Part shown: piece by piece, positions 7,617 to 17,555 of the stretch | How the letters are laid out: the number at the start of each line of letters is the position of its first letter | Numbering within the stretch: position 1 is the first letter of the stretch | Origin: Streptomyces bambusae | GTDB lineage: Bacteria > Actinomycetota > Actinomycetes > Streptomycetales > Streptomycetaceae | Reading direction: 5' to 3' | Length of the DNA: 64,000 nt | NCBI RefSeq assembly: GCF_020532645.1 | Contig: NZ_JAJAUZ010000014.1 | Location: 1 to 64,000, forward strand | Program-made: the position numbers and the translations under genes | The notes under the pieces: generated by a model | What the model saw: the letters and a program-made list of their open reading frames with translations, nothing else | Told to the model about the DNA's origin: nothing | Databases searched by the model: none

Positions 7617-8603
7617 GTGTCCATGTTGCGAGCGCTGAGGCGCCGAGTTCTCACACCAAATGTCCGGGAAACACACCTGGACCGACGTGGATTCCACGTG
7701 AAGAACCCGGAAGCGAAGAACCAGCTGGAAACCGTGGGGTGCACGTTCCTCCAGGGCTATGCCTATGCCGTCGAGGCCCGTTCCGCGGCGGAGGCCGAGG
7801 AATGGCTGGAGACCGTCCCGGTCGCCTACCGAGGGTTCGCGTACGAGGGCGCCGGCATGGGCGCCGTCATGCTCGACTCGCTCTCCGGCAGCGACAAGCG
7901 CCTGACCGGCCTCCTGGAGGGCGAGGGCCGCAACCACGACTACATGATCTGGGTCGGGGTGGGCTGGGCGATGGCCCGGCTGCCGAAGTTCCTGTGGCCG
8001 GACATCGCGAAGACCGACCCCGTGCTGCGCTGGCTGATCCTCGACGGATACGGCTTCCACCAGGCGTACTTCAAGACCGAGGCCTACGTGCGCAAGCCGC
8101 ACCTGGAGCACAAGTTCAGCTGGGCGGGCGGCCCGGACGCCTACAGCCGGCGGGCGCTCGACCAGGGCATCGGCCGGGCACTGTGGTTCGTCGGCGGCAC
8201 CGACCCCGACGTCGTGGCCGGGCTGATCGCCGCGTACCCCGAGCACCGGCACGGCGACCTGTACGCCGGCTCCGGCCTCGCCTGCACCTACGCGGGCAGC
8301 GCCGACGAGCAGGAGCTGAAGCGTTTCGCCGAGCACGCCGGCAAGCACCTCCCCAACCTCGCGCAGGGCTCCGCCTTCGCCTCCGAGGCCCGGGTCAAGG
8401 CCGGTACGACGATCGACCACACCCGGATGGCGGCCCGCGTGCTGTGCGGCGGCCGCACCCCCGAGGAGGCCGCGCAGGTCTGCCTGGACACCCGTCCCGA
8501 AAGCTGCTCCGGCGGTGAAATCCCCGCCTTCGAAACGTGGCGGCAGCAGATCGCCGAGCGTATTTCCGTTCCCGCGTATTCCCAGAAGGGCGCGAGCGCA
8601 TGA
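7617..8603 (+). CDS. unbL: UnbL-like enediyne biosynthesis protein, DUF1702 (copy 2)
   Basis: 328-aa paralogue of the preceding gene, matching it at RGFAYEGAGMGAVMLDSL, VGVGWAMARLPKFLW, LDGYGFHQAYFKTEAYV, LDQGIGRALWFVGG and GSGLACTYAGSA. The start is taken as GTG 7617 (MSMLRALRRRVLTP after initiation) with GGGGCGG upstream; ATG 7623 is an equally possible start. The stop overlaps the ATG of unbV (ATGA). DUF1702 proteins have no established biochemical activity. The conserved aromatic/His/Asp residues in the GYGF and DQGxGRALWF blocks may form the functional site (inference). Confidence 0.85.
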   Translation: MSMLRALRRRVLTPNVRETHLDRRGFHVKNPEAKNQLETVGCTFLQGYAYAVEARSAAEAEEWLETVPVAYRGFAYEGAGMGAVMLDSLSGSDKRLTGLLEGEGRNHDYMIWVGVGWAMARLPKFLWPDIAKTDPVLRWLILDGYGFHQAYFKTEAYVRKPHLEHKFSWAGGPDAYSRRALDQGIGRALWFVGGTDPDVVAGLIAAYPEHRHGDLYAGSGLACTYAGSADEQELKRFAEHAGKHLPNLAQGSAFASEARVKAGTTIDHTRMAARVLCGGRTPEEAAQVCLDTRPESCSGGEIPAFETWRQQIAERISVPAYSQKGASA

Positions 8604-10531
8604 CACAGCAACCAGTCTCCTGGCTGCGCAAGCAGTCCGCGGGAATCGTCGCACTCGCCCTCATGGTGAGCGTCTTCTACGCGGTGCAGCCGGACGAGTC
8701 CTCGGCCGCGGAAAAGCGCGACCTCGCGAAGTCCTTCGCATTCGAGCCGATGTCCATCGCCATGCCGGCCGGCTACAAGCAGCAGACGGTCCGCAAGGTG
8801 AACAAGGCGTACAAGCACATCGAGGCGTGGATCTCCTCGGTCGGCGCCGGCGTCGCCATGAACGACATCGACAACGACGGGCTCCCCAACGACCTGTGCA
8901 TCACCGACCCGCGCATCGACCAGGCGGTCGTCACCCCGGCGCCGGTCCCCGGCCGCAAGAGCGCCTCGTACGAGCCGTTCGTGCTCGACCCGGCGCCGCT
9001 GCCGAAGAGCAAGTACAGCGCCCCCATCGGCTGCGTCCCCGGTGACTACAACGAGGACGGCGCCACCGACCTGCTCGTCTACTACTGGGGCCGCACCCCG
9101 GTGATCTTCCAGCAGAAGAAGGAGGCCTGGGACAAGAAGATGGCGCCCAAGGCCGAGTGCTTCGAGCCGGTCGAGCTGGTCCCGGGCAACGGCGGCAGCA
9201 TCTACACCGGCCCGCTGTGGAACTCCAACGCGGCCGCGGTCGCCGACTTCGACGGCGACGGCCGCAAGGACATCTACATCGGCAACTACTTCCCCGAGAG
9301 CCCCGTCCTGGACTGGACGAAGGACGGCGGGGTCACGATGAACGACTCCATGTCGCACGCCCAGAACGGCGGCGGCGGGCACTTCTTCCTGCGGACCGCC
9401 GCCGGCGGCTACAAGCAGATCCCCGGCACCGACGTCGTCCCCAAGGGCCGCGCCAAGGGCTGGACCCTGGCCGCCTCCGCCACCGACGTCGACGGCGACC
9501 TGCTGCCCGAGCTGTACCTCGGCCTCGACTTCGGTTCCACCACGCTGCTGCACAACCGCTCCACGCCCGGCAACCTCAAGTTCAAGGAGGTCAAGGCCGC
9601 CCACAACGGCCTGATGCCGAAGTCGAAGGAGATCGGCCGCAGCTCGTTCAAGGGCATGGGCATCGACTGGGCCGACCTGAACGGCGACGGCATCCTCGAC
9701 GCCTTCCTGTCGAACATCACGACCTCCTTCGGCATCCAGGAGTCGAACTACACCTTCATCAGCAAGGCGAAGAGCATCGACGACCTGCACAGCAAGATGA
9801 GCGACGGCAAGGCGCCCTGGAAGGACGACAGCGCCTCCCTCAACACCGCCTGGTCCGGCTGGGGCTGGGACGCCAAGATGGCCGACTTCGACAACGACGG
9901 CCGTCCGGAGATCACCCAGGCCACCGGCTTCGTGAAGGGCAAGCGCAGCCGCTGGGCGCAGCTCCAGGAGCTCGCCACCGCCAACGACCAGCTGCTGCGG
10001 CACCCGTACTGGTGGCCGAAGGTGGAAGCGGGCGACGACCTCGCCGGCGACCAGTTCCTGCGCTTCTGGACCCGCAACGGGGACAAGTACGACTCGATCT
10101 CCAAGGAGCTCGGGCTGGACGTGCCCGTCCCCACCCGCGGCATCGCCACCGGTGACGCCGACGGCGACGGGCGCCTGGACATGGTGGTGGCCCGCCAGTG
10201 GGACGCCCCGGTCTTCTACTGCAACCTGAGCCCCGCCCAGAACGACTTCCTCGGCCTGAAGCTGGTCGACGAGAAGGGTTCCCCGGTGGTCGGCGCCCAG
10301 GTGACGGTCGCCTTCCCCGACGGGAAGAAGCTGCTCGGCCGCGTCGACGGCGGCAGCGGCCACTCCGGAAAGCGCAGCACCGACGTCCACATCGGCCTCG
10401 GCAAGGTCAGCGGGCCCGTCCAGGCCAACATCTCCTGGCGGGACGCGACCGGCCAGGTCCGCAAGCAGGCTCTTTCGCTGAGCCCCGGCTGGCACTCGGT
10501 CCAGCTCGGCACCGAGGCCAAGGAGAAGTGA
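8600..10531 (+). CDS. unbV: UnbV-like enediyne protein with FG-GAP/VCBS calcium repeats and ASPIC/UnbV domain
   Basis: 643-aa protein of the enediyne cassette. An N-terminal hydrophobic segment (about residues 12-32, ending AVQPDESSAAEK) suggests export or membrane anchoring. The body carries repeated Ca-binding loops of DxDxDG type (DIDNDGLPND, DYNEDGATD, DFDGDGRKD, DLNGDGILD, DFDNDGRPE, DADGDGRLD), typical of FG-GAP/VCBS beta-propeller repeats. A C-terminal UnbV_ASPIC-like domain follows (GLKLVDEKGSPVVGAQVTVA onward, with GSGHSGKRSTDVHIGLGK). The biochemical role is unknown. Its predicted extracytoplasmic position next to membrane protein UnbU suggests the pair works at the membrane. Confidence 0.9.
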   Translation: MTQQPVSWLRKQSAGIVALALMVSVFYAVQPDESSAAEKRDLAKSFAFEPMSIAMPAGYKQQTVRKVNKAYKHIEAWISSVGAGVAMNDIDNDGLPNDLCITDPRIDQAVVTPAPVPGRKSASYEPFVLDPAPLPKSKYSAPIGCVPGDYNEDGATDLLVYYWGRTPVIFQQKKEAWDKKMAPKAECFEPVELVPGNGGSIYTGPLWNSNAAAVADFDGDGRKDIYIGNYFPESPVLDWTKDGGVTMNDSMSHAQNGGGGHFFLRTAAGGYKQIPGTDVVPKGRAKGWTLAASATDVDGDLLPELYLGLDFGSTTLLHNRSTPGNLKFKEVKAAHNGLMPKSKEIGRSSFKGMGIDWADLNGDGILDAFLSNITTSFGIQESNYTFISKAKSIDDLHSKMSDGKAPWKDDSASLNTAWSGWGWDAKMADFDNDGRPEITQATGFVKGKRSRWAQLQELATANDQLLRHPYWWPKVEAGDDLAGDQFLRFWTRNGDKYDSISKELGLDVPVPTRGIATGDADGDGRLDMVVARQWDAPVFYCNLSPAQNDFLGLKLVDEKGSPVVGAQVTVAFPDGKKLLGRVDGGSGHSGKRSTDVHIGLGKVSGPVQANISWRDATGQVRKQALSLSPGWHSVQLGTEAKEK

Positions 10532-10536
10532 CGACC

Positions 10537-11754
10537 GTGTCGACGACGACCCCCACCGCAGCGCCCGCCGCTGCCGCCGGCAGCCCAGCCAAGCCCGCCG
10601 CGGCACCGCGGCACGACCCCAAGGTGATCATCGCCCTCAAGCGGTTCGCCATCTCCATCTCGGTGCTGAACATCCTCGGCTACACCGTGCTCGGCTTCGA
10701 GCAGGGCTGGCTGTGGCCGTTCATCGCCGTGGCCACCGGCTACACCACCGAGATCGTCCTCGAATGGATCAGCGCCAAGGGCGAGGGCCGCGCGCCGCGC
10801 TTCGGCGGCGGCGGGTTCAAGGGGCTCGTGGAGTTCCTGTACCCCGCGCACATCACCAGCCTCGCAGTGAACATGCTGACGTACGTCAACGACCGCTACT
10901 GGGTCATGATGTTCGGCGTCGTCGTCGCCGTCGGCACCAAGCACGTGCTGCGCGCCCCGCTCAAGGGCCGGATGCGGCACTACATGAACCCGTCGAACTT
11001 CGGCATCATGATCATCCTGGTGCTGTTCCCGTGGGCCAGCATCGCCCCGCCGTACCACTTCACCGAGTACCTGACGGGCACCACCGCCCCCGGTGACTGG
11101 ATCCTCCCGGCGGTCATCATCACCCTCGGCACCATGCTCAACGGCAAGCTCACCGGACGCATGCCGCTGATCATGGGCTGGCTCGTCGGCTTCGCGCTCC
11201 AGGCGATCATCCGCGGCTGGATGTTCGACACCTCCATCCCCGCCGCCCTCGGCATGATGACGGGCACCGCCTTCGTGCTCTTCACCAACTACATGGTCAC
11301 CGACCCGGGCACCTCGCCCTCGAAGAAGTCCTCGCAGATCGCCTTCGGCGCCGGCGTCGCAGCCGTCTACGGCCTGCTGATGGCCGTCAACATCACGTAC
11401 GGCATCTTCTTCGCCACCGCGATCGTCTGCCTGATCCGCGGCCTGTACCTGTGGGGCCTGCACTTCCAGGAGAAGCAGCGCACGGCCGCCGCCAAGGCCA
11501 CGACGCTGCGCCCCGTCGAGCCGCTCGCCGTCGTCCCGGCGCCCGCGCCGGCCGCCGTGCCCGCCGCCGCGGCGTCCGTCGAGGCCCCGGTCAAGCTGCC
11601 CGCCGTCGACGACACCATCCCCGTCTCGGTCGTCGCGGCCGCCCCGGTCTCCGCGGTCACCGACCCGTGCACCGCCGGCACCTGCCAGCACGGCAAGTGC
11701 GCGGCCATGCGGGCCGAGGCCGCGAAGAACGAGAAGGTGAGCGTGACCCTGTGA
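10537..11754 (+). CDS. unbU: UnbU-like integral membrane protein (RnfD/NqrB-like)
   Basis: 405-aa multi-pass membrane protein of the enediyne cassette with about eight to ten helices between residues 30 and 310 and a proline/alanine-rich cytosolic tail ending in a Cys-containing segment (CTAGTCQHGKCAAM). The NPSNFGIM and TNYMVTDPGTSPSK stretches resemble membrane subunits of RnfD/NqrB type, where a nearby Thr carries covalent flavin; by analogy it may handle electrons or flavin (inference). GTG 10537 is chosen for its distance of about 11 nt from GGAG at 10522; a GTG at 10528 overlapping the unbV stop is the alternative but sits almost on the RBS. The stop overlaps pksE (GTGA). Confidence 0.85.
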   Translation: MSTTTPTAAPAAAAGSPAKPAAAPRHDPKVIIALKRFAISISVLNILGYTVLGFEQGWLWPFIAVATGYTTEIVLEWISAKGEGRAPRFGGGGFKGLVEFLYPAHITSLAVNMLTYVNDRYWVMMFGVVVAVGTKHVLRAPLKGRMRHYMNPSNFGIMIILVLFPWASIAPPYHFTEYLTGTTAPGDWILPAVIITLGTMLNGKLTGRMPLIMGWLVGFALQAIIRGWMFDTSIPAALGMMTGTAFVLFTNYMVTDPGTSPSKKSSQIAFGAGVAAVYGLLMAVNITYGIFFATAIVCLIRGLYLWGLHFQEKQRTAAAKATTLRPVEPLAVVPAPAPAAVPAAAASVEAPVKLPAVDDTIPVSVVAAAPVSAVTDPCTAGTCQHGKCAAMRAEAAKNEKVSVTL

Positions 11755-14700
11755 CGAGAATCGCCATCGTCGGGATGGCAGGCCGCTATCCCGACGCGAG
11801 CACCCACCGCGAGCTGTGGGAGAACGCGGTCGCCGGCCGGCGGGCCTTCCGCCGCCTGCCCGACGTCCGCATGAACCTCGCCGACTACTGGGACGCGGAC
11901 CCGGCCGCACCGGACCGCTTCTACGCCCGCAACGCGGCCGTCCTGGAGGGCTACTCCTTCGACCGCATCGCCCACCGGATCGCCGGCAGCACCTACCGGT
12001 CCACCGACCTCACCCACTGGCTGGCCCTGGAGACCGCCTCGCACGCCCTGGCCGACGCCGGGTTCGCAGCCGGCGAGGGCCTGCCGAAGGAGCGCACCGG
12101 CGTCATCGTCGGCAACACGCTCACCGGCGAGTTCTCCCGCGCCAACGTGATGCGGCTGCGCTGGCCGTACGTACGCCGGGTGCTCGCGGCCGCCCTGAAG
12201 GCCGAGGACTGGGAGGACGAGAAGACCGCCGACTTCCTCGCCGGCGTGGAAGAGGCCTACAAGCAGCCCTTCCCCGCCATCGACGAGGACACCCTCGCCG
12301 GCGGCCTCTCCAACACCATCGCCGGCCGGATCTGCAACTACTTCGACCTCAACGGCGGCGGCTACACCGTCGACGGCGCCTGCTCCTCCTCGCTGCTGTC
12401 GGTGACGACGGCCGCCACCGGCCTGGTCAACGGCGACCTCGACGTGGCGATCGCGGGCGGCGTGGACCTGTCCATCGACCCGTTCGAGATCATCGGCTTC
12501 GCCAAGACCGGCGCCCTCGCCAAGCGCGAGATGCGGCTCTACGACCGCGGCTCCAACGGCTTCTGGCCCGGCGAGGGCTGCGGCATGGTCGTCCTCATGC
12601 GCGAAGAGGACGCCCTCGCCGCCGGCCACCGCATCTACGCCTCCGTCGCCGGCTGGGGCATCGCCTCCGACGGCCAGGGCGGCATCACCCGCCCCGAGGT
12701 CAGCGGCTACCAGCTCGCCATGCGCCGCGCCTACGAGCGGGCCGGGTTCGGCGCCGACACCGTGCCCCTCTTCGAGGGCCACGGCACCGGCACCGAAGTC
12801 GGCGACGCCACCGAACTCACCGCCATCATGGGCGCCCGCCGCGAGGCGGACCCCAAGGCACCGACCGCCGCGATCAGCTCCATCAAGGGCATGATCGGCC
12901 ACACCAAGGCCGCCGCCGGCGTCGCCGGACTCATCAAGGCCGCCATGGCCGTGGACGCGGCCATGCTGCCGCCTGCCATCGGCTGCGTCGACCCGCACGA
13001 CCTGCTCACCGACGAGCAGGCCAACCTGCGGGTGCTGCGCAAGGCCGAGGCCTGGCCCAAGGACGCCCCGCTGCGCGCCGCCGTCACCGCCATGGGCTTC
13101 GGCGGCATCAACACCCACGTCGTCGTCGACAAGGCCGTCCCCAAGCGGCGCCCGGCCCCCAGCCGCCGCGCCACCACCCTCGCCGCCTCCCTCCAGGACG
13201 CCGAACTGCTCCTGGTCGACGGCGAGTCCCCGGCCGCGCTGGCCGCCCGCCTCACCGAGGTGGCCGGCTTCGCCGCGCAGCTCTCGTACGGGCAGATCGG
13301 CGACCTCGCCGCCACCCTCCAGCGGGACCTGCGTGAACTCCCCTACCGGGCGGCCGCCGTGGTCACCTCCCCGCAGGACGCCGAGCAGCGGCTGCAGTCG
13401 CTCGCCGACGCCGTCGGGCAGGGCACCACCTCGCTGTTCTCCCAGGACGGCCGGACCTTCCTCGGCAAGGCCGCCGAGGGCGACGCCCGGATCGGGTTCC
13501 TCTTCCCCGGCCAGGGCTCCGGCAAGGGCACCGGCGGCGGGGCGCTGCGCCGCCGCTTCACCGAGGCCGCCGAGGTCTTCGACAAGGCGGGCCTGCCCAC
13601 GTCCGGCGACATGGTCGCCACCGACGTCGCCCAGCCGCGGATCGTCACCGGCTCCACCGCGGGCCTGCGGGTCCTGGACGCCCTCGGCATCGAGGCCGAC
13701 GTCGCCGTCGGCCACAGCCTCGGCGAACTGTCCGCCCTGCACTGGGCGGGCGCCTTCGACGCGGCCGGCGTGCTGGAAGCCGCCCGGGTACGGGGCGCTG
13801 CGATGGCCGAGCACAGCGCCTCGGGCACCATGGCCTCGCTCGCCGCCGCCCCCGAGGCGGTCGCCCCGCTGACCGACGGGCTCGACGTGGTCGTCTCCGG
13901 CTACAACGGCCCCGCGCAGACCGTGGTCGCCGGCACCGTCGACGCCGTCGAGGCGGTCGCCGCGCGGGCCGCGCAGGCCGGCGTCACGTGCACCCGCCTC
14001 GCCGTCTCGCACGCCTTCCACTCGCCGCTGGTCGCCCCGGCCGCCGAGTCCTTCGGGGCCTGGCTGGACGAGGCGGACTTCGGCGCCGTCGACCGGCGGA
14101 TCGTCTCCACCATCACCGGCACCGACCTCGACGAGGACGAAGACCTCGCCGGGCTGCTGCGCCGCCAGATCACCGACCCGGTCCGCTTCACCCAGGCCGT
14201 CGAGGAGGCCGCCGCGGACGTCGACCTCTTCGTCGAGGTCGGCCCCGGCCGGGTGCTCTCCTCCATGGCCGCGGCCACCGTGGACGTGCCCGCCGTCGCC
14301 CTCAACACCGACGACGAGTCGCTCAAGGCCCTGCTGTCGGTCGTCGGCGCCGCCTACGTGGCGGGCGCCCCCCTGATCCTGGAACGGCTCTTCCGCGACC
14401 GGCTCACCCGGCCGCTGGAGATCGGCGCCGAGTTCAGCTTCCTCACCAGCCCCTGCGAGCAGGCACCCGAGATCAGCCTGCCGGCAGGCCGCGCCCCGCG
14501 CGCGGACGCCGCCGGCGAGGACACCGCGGACGGGACCGCGGCCGTCGAGGGCGAGTCCGCCCTCGACGTCCTGCGGGCGCTCGTCGCCGAGCGCGCCGAA
14601 CTGCCGCCGGAGCTCGTCGCCGACGACAGCAGCCTCCTCGACGACCTCCACATGAGCTCCATCACCGTCGGCCAGATCGTCAACCAGGCCGCCACCAGGC

Positions 14701-17555
14701 TCGGGATCGGCGCCGCGCACGTGCCGACCAACTTCGCCACGGCCACCGTGGCGCAGCTGGCCCAGGCCCTGGAGGAACTGGTCGGCGCCGGCAGCGGCTC
14801 GGGCAGCGGCCCGCTGGTCACCGGCTCCGCCGTGTGGGCCCGCCCGTTCGCGGTGGACCTCGACGAGGTGGAGCTGGTGCCGGGCGCCGCGGGCGACAAC
14901 GGCCACTGGGAGCTGTTCACCGCCGGCGAGGGCACCTTCGGGCAGCAGCTCAAGGAAGCCCTGGAGCACGCCGGCGTCGGCGCCGGCGTGGTGGTCTGGC
15001 TGCCGCCGGCCTGCCCCGCCGCCCACATCGAGCAGGCCCTCGACGCCGCCAAGTCGGCGCTGGCCGGCGACCGGCAGCGGCGGTTCGTGCTCGTGCAGCA
15101 CGGCCGCGGCGCCGCCGGCCTCGCCAAGACCCTCCACCAGGAAGGCCACCTGCGGACCACCGTCGTCCACACCCCCGAGCCCGGCCCGGACACCGTCGCC
15201 GCCGTCGTCGCCGAGGTCGCGGCCACCGGCCGCTTCACCGAGGTCCACTACGACGCCGACGGGGTGCGCCGGGTCCCGACCCTGCGGGCCCTGCCCGCGG
15301 CGGCCGCCCGTACCGAGCACGTCATCGGCTCCGACGACGTCCTGCTCGTCACCGGCGGCGGCAAGGGCATCACCGCCGAGTGCGCCCTCGCCGTGGCCAA
15401 GGAGACCGGCGCCAGGCTGGCCGTCCTCGGCCGCTCCGACCCGGCGCAGGACCAGGACCTCGCCGGCAACCTCGCCCGGATGGCCGACAGCGGCGTCACC
15501 GTCGCCTACGCCAGCGCCGACGTCACCGACCCGGCCCGGGTCGCGGCCGCCGTCGCCGAACTCGCCGGCAAGCTCGGCCCGGTCACCGCGCTGCTGCACG
15601 GCGCCGGCCGCAACGAACCCGGCGCCCTGACCTCCCTGGGCATCGAGGACTTCCGGCGCACCTTCGCGCCGAAGGTCGACGGCCTGCGGGCCGTGCTCGA
15701 CGCCGTCGGCGAGGGCAACCTGAAGCTGCTCGTCACTTTCGGCAGCATCATCGGCCGGGCCGGCCTGCGCGGCGAGGCCCACTACGCCACCGCCAACGAG
15801 TGGCTGGCCGACATCACCGAGGAAGTGGCCCGCAACCAGCCCGGCTGCCGGGCGCTGTGCATGGAGTGGTCGGTCTGGTCCGGCGTCGGCATGGGCGAGA
15901 AGCTCTCCGTCGTCGAGACGCTGTCCCGCGAGGGCATCGTCCCGGTCTCCCCGGACGCCGGCGTCGAGATCATGCTCCGGCTGATCGGCGACCCCGACGC
16001 CCCGGTCGTCACCGTCATCAGCGGCCGCACCGAAGGCATCGGCACCGTCCGCAAGGACCTGCCGCAGCTGCCGCTGCTCCGCTTCACCGGCACCCCGCTG
16101 GTGCGCTACCACGGCGTCGAGCTGGTCACCGAGGTCGAACTCAACGCCGGCACCGACGCCTACCTGGCCGACCACCTCCTCGACGGGAACCTGCTGCTCC
16201 CCGCCGTCCTCGGCATGGAGGCCATGGTCCAGGTCGCGCACGCCGCCACCGGCTGGGAGAAGGTCCCCGTCATCGAGGGCGCCAAGTTCCTGCGGCCCAT
16301 CGTGGTGCCGCCCAACGGCTCCACCCGGATCCGGATCGCGGCCACCGTGACCGGCGCCGACACCGTGGACGTCGCCATCCACGCGGAGGACACCGGCTAC
16401 ATCGCCGAGCACTTCCGCGCCCGGCTGCTCTACGGCGAACTGCCCGCACCCGAGGGCAAGCCCGAGCAGGTCCCCGCCGGGGTGCCGGCCGCCCCGCTGG
16501 AGCCCGTCGCGGACCTGTACCGCAGCGGAGTCCTCTTCCAGGGCGACCGCTTCCAGCGGCTGCGGCACTTCCACCGGGCCGCCGCCCGGCACGTCGACGC
16601 CGACGTGGCGCTCGGCGCCCCGCACGGCTGGTTCGCCCCGTACCTGCCGGCGCAGCTGCTGCTGGCCGACCCGGGCATGCGCGACGCCCTCATGCACGGC
16701 AACCAGGTCTGCGTCCCCGACGCGACCCTGCTGCCCTCCGGCATCGAGCGACTGTACCCGCTGGCCGCCGGGGTGGACGTACCGGCACAGGTCCGCTACT
16801 GCGCGACCGAGCGCTACCGCGACGGTGACACGTACGTGTACGACATCGCGGTCCGCGACGCAGCCGGCACGGTCGTCGAACGCTGGGACGGCCTCACCCT
16901 GCACGCCGTACGGAAGAACGACGGCGCCGGACCCTGGGTCGAGCCGCTCCTCGGCTCGTACCTGGAACGCACCCTGGAGGAGGTGCTCGGCACGCACATC
17001 GCGGTCGCGGTGGAGCCCGACGGGCCCGACACCGACGGCTCGGTGGAGTCCCGGCGGGCGCAGACGGCGATCGCCGTCCAGCGCGCGCTCGGCGACACCA
17101 CCGACATCCGCTACCGGCCCGACGGCCGGCCCGAGACCGACGGCGGCCGGGAGATCTCCGCGGCCCACGGCCTCGGCGTCACCGTCGGCGTGGTCGCGGA
17201 CCGCACCGTGGCCACCGACGTGGAGGCCGTCAACGTCCGCTCCCGGGAGGAGTGGGCGGGCCTGCTCGGCGAGCACGCCCCGCTGGCCGCCCTCGTGGCC
17301 GCCGAGACGGGCGAGGCGCCGGACACCGCGGCCACCCGGGTGTGGAGCGCCGTCGAATGCCTGAAGAAGGCGGGGGTACTGGCGGGGGCGCCGCTCACGC
17401 TGGCACCCGGGGCACGGCCCAACTGGGTCGTCTTCACCGCCGGCGGGCTGCGCATCGCGACCTTCGTCACCGCACTGCGCGGGGCGCTCGACCCGGGCGT
17501 CTTCGCCTTCCTCACCGACACGTCCGCCGGCACGACGGGATCCTCCTCGTCATGA
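11751..17555 (+). CDS. pksE: Iterative type I enediyne polyketide synthase (PKSE)
   Basis: 1934-aa synthase that builds the linear polyene precursor from malonyl units and carries its own phosphopantetheinyl transferase. Visible order: KS with DGACSSSLLSV (Cys211), HGTGTEVGD (His344) and GHTKAAAG (His384); AT with GHSLGEL (Ser656); ACP with DLHMSSITVGQ (Ser969/970, attachment serine); KR with LLVTGGGKGITAE near 1200 and Tyr1345 in HYATANEW; DH with ADHLLDGNLLLP (His1475); and a C-terminal PPTase with ATDVEAV (Asp1823, Glu1825) and WSAVECLKK (Glu1869, Lys1872). All catalytic residues looked for are present, so it should be active. The length matches SgcE/NcsE-type synthases. The GTG start and the stop both overlap neighbours, indicating translational coupling. 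Confidence 0.97.
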   Translation: MTRIAIVGMAGRYPDASTHRELWENAVAGRRAFRRLPDVRMNLADYWDADPAAPDRFYARNAAVLEGYSFDRIAHRIAGSTYRSTDLTHWLALETASHALADAGFAAGEGLPKERTGVIVGNTLTGEFSRANVMRLRWPYVRRVLAAALKAEDWEDEKTADFLAGVEEAYKQPFPAIDEDTLAGGLSNTIAGRICNYFDLNGGGYTVDGACSSSLLSVTTAATGLVNGDLDVAIAGGVDLSIDPFEIIGFAKTGALAKREMRLYDRGSNGFWPGEGCGMVVLMREEDALAAGHRIYASVAGWGIASDGQGGITRPEVSGYQLAMRRAYERAGFGADTVPLFEGHGTGTEVGDATELTAIMGARREADPKAPTAAISSIKGMIGHTKAAAGVAGLIKAAMAVDAAMLPPAIGCVDPHDLLTDEQANLRVLRKAEAWPKDAPLRAAVTAMGFGGINTHVVVDKAVPKRRPAPSRRATTLAASLQDAELLLVDGESPAALAARLTEVAGFAAQLSYGQIGDLAATLQRDLRELPYRAAAVVTSPQDAEQRLQSLADAVGQGTTSLFSQDGRTFLGKAAEGDARIGFLFPGQGSGKGTGGGALRRRFTEAAEVFDKAGLPTSGDMVATDVAQPRIVTGSTAGLRVLDALGIEADVAVGHSLGELSALHWAGAFDAAGVLEAARVRGAAMAEHSASGTMASLAAAPEAVAPLTDGLDVVVSGYNGPAQTVVAGTVDAVEAVAARAAQAGVTCTRLAVSHAFHSPLVAPAAESFGAWLDEADFGAVDRRIVSTITGTDLDEDEDLAGLLRRQITDPVRFTQAVEEAAADVDLFVEVGPGRVLSSMAAATVDVPAVALNTDDESLKALLSVVGAAYVAGAPLILERLFRDRLTRPLEIGAEFSFLTSPCEQAPEISLPAGRAPRADAAGEDTADGTAAVEGESALDVLRALVAERAELPPELVADDSSLLDDLHMSSITVGQIVNQAATRLGIGAAHVPTNFATATVAQLAQALEELVGAGSGSGSGPLVTGSAVWARPFAVDLDEVELVPGAAGDNGHWELFTAGEGTFGQQLKEALEHAGVGAGVVVWLPPACPAAHIEQALDAAKSALAGDRQRRFVLVQHGRGAAGLAKTLHQEGHLRTTVVHTPEPGPDTVAAVVAEVAATGRFTEVHYDADGVRRVPTLRALPAAAARTEHVIGSDDVLLVTGGGKGITAECALAVAKETGARLAVLGRSDPAQDQDLAGNLARMADSGVTVAYASADVTDPARVAAAVAELAGKLGPVTALLHGAGRNEPGALTSLGIEDFRRTFAPKVDGLRAVLDAVGEGNLKLLVTFGSIIGRAGLRGEAHYATANEWLADITEEVARNQPGCRALCMEWSVWSGVGMGEKLSVVETLSREGIVPVSPDAGVEIMLRLIGDPDAPVVTVISGRTEGIGTVRKDLPQLPLLRFTGTPLVRYHGVELVTEVELNAGTDAYLADHLLDGNLLLPAVLGMEAMVQVAHAATGWEKVPVIEGAKFLRPIVVPPNGSTRIRIAATVTGADTVDVAIHAEDTGYIAEHFRARLLYGELPAPEGKPEQVPAGVPAAPLEPVADLYRSGVLFQGDRFQRLRHFHRAAARHVDADVALGAPHGWFAPYLPAQLLLADPGMRDALMHGNQVCVPDATLLPSGIERLYPLAAGVDVPAQVRYCATERYRDGDTYVYDIAVRDAAGTVVERWDGLTLHAVRKNDGAGPWVEPLLGSYLERTLEEVLGTHIAVAVEPDGPDTDGSVESRRAQTAIAVQRALGDTTDIRYRPDGRPETDGGREISAAHGLGVTVGVVADRTVATDVEAVNVRSREEWAGLLGEHAPLAALVAAETGEAPDTAATRVWSAVECLKKAGVLAGAPLTLAPGARPNWVVFTAGGLRIATFVTALRGALDPGVFAFLTDTSAGTTGSSSS

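Noticed and set aside
11367..17276. Very long minus-strand open frame opposite the PKS
   Set aside because: It is an antisense shadow of pksE caused by high GC; the translation is low-complexity Gly/Ala/Val/Arg.
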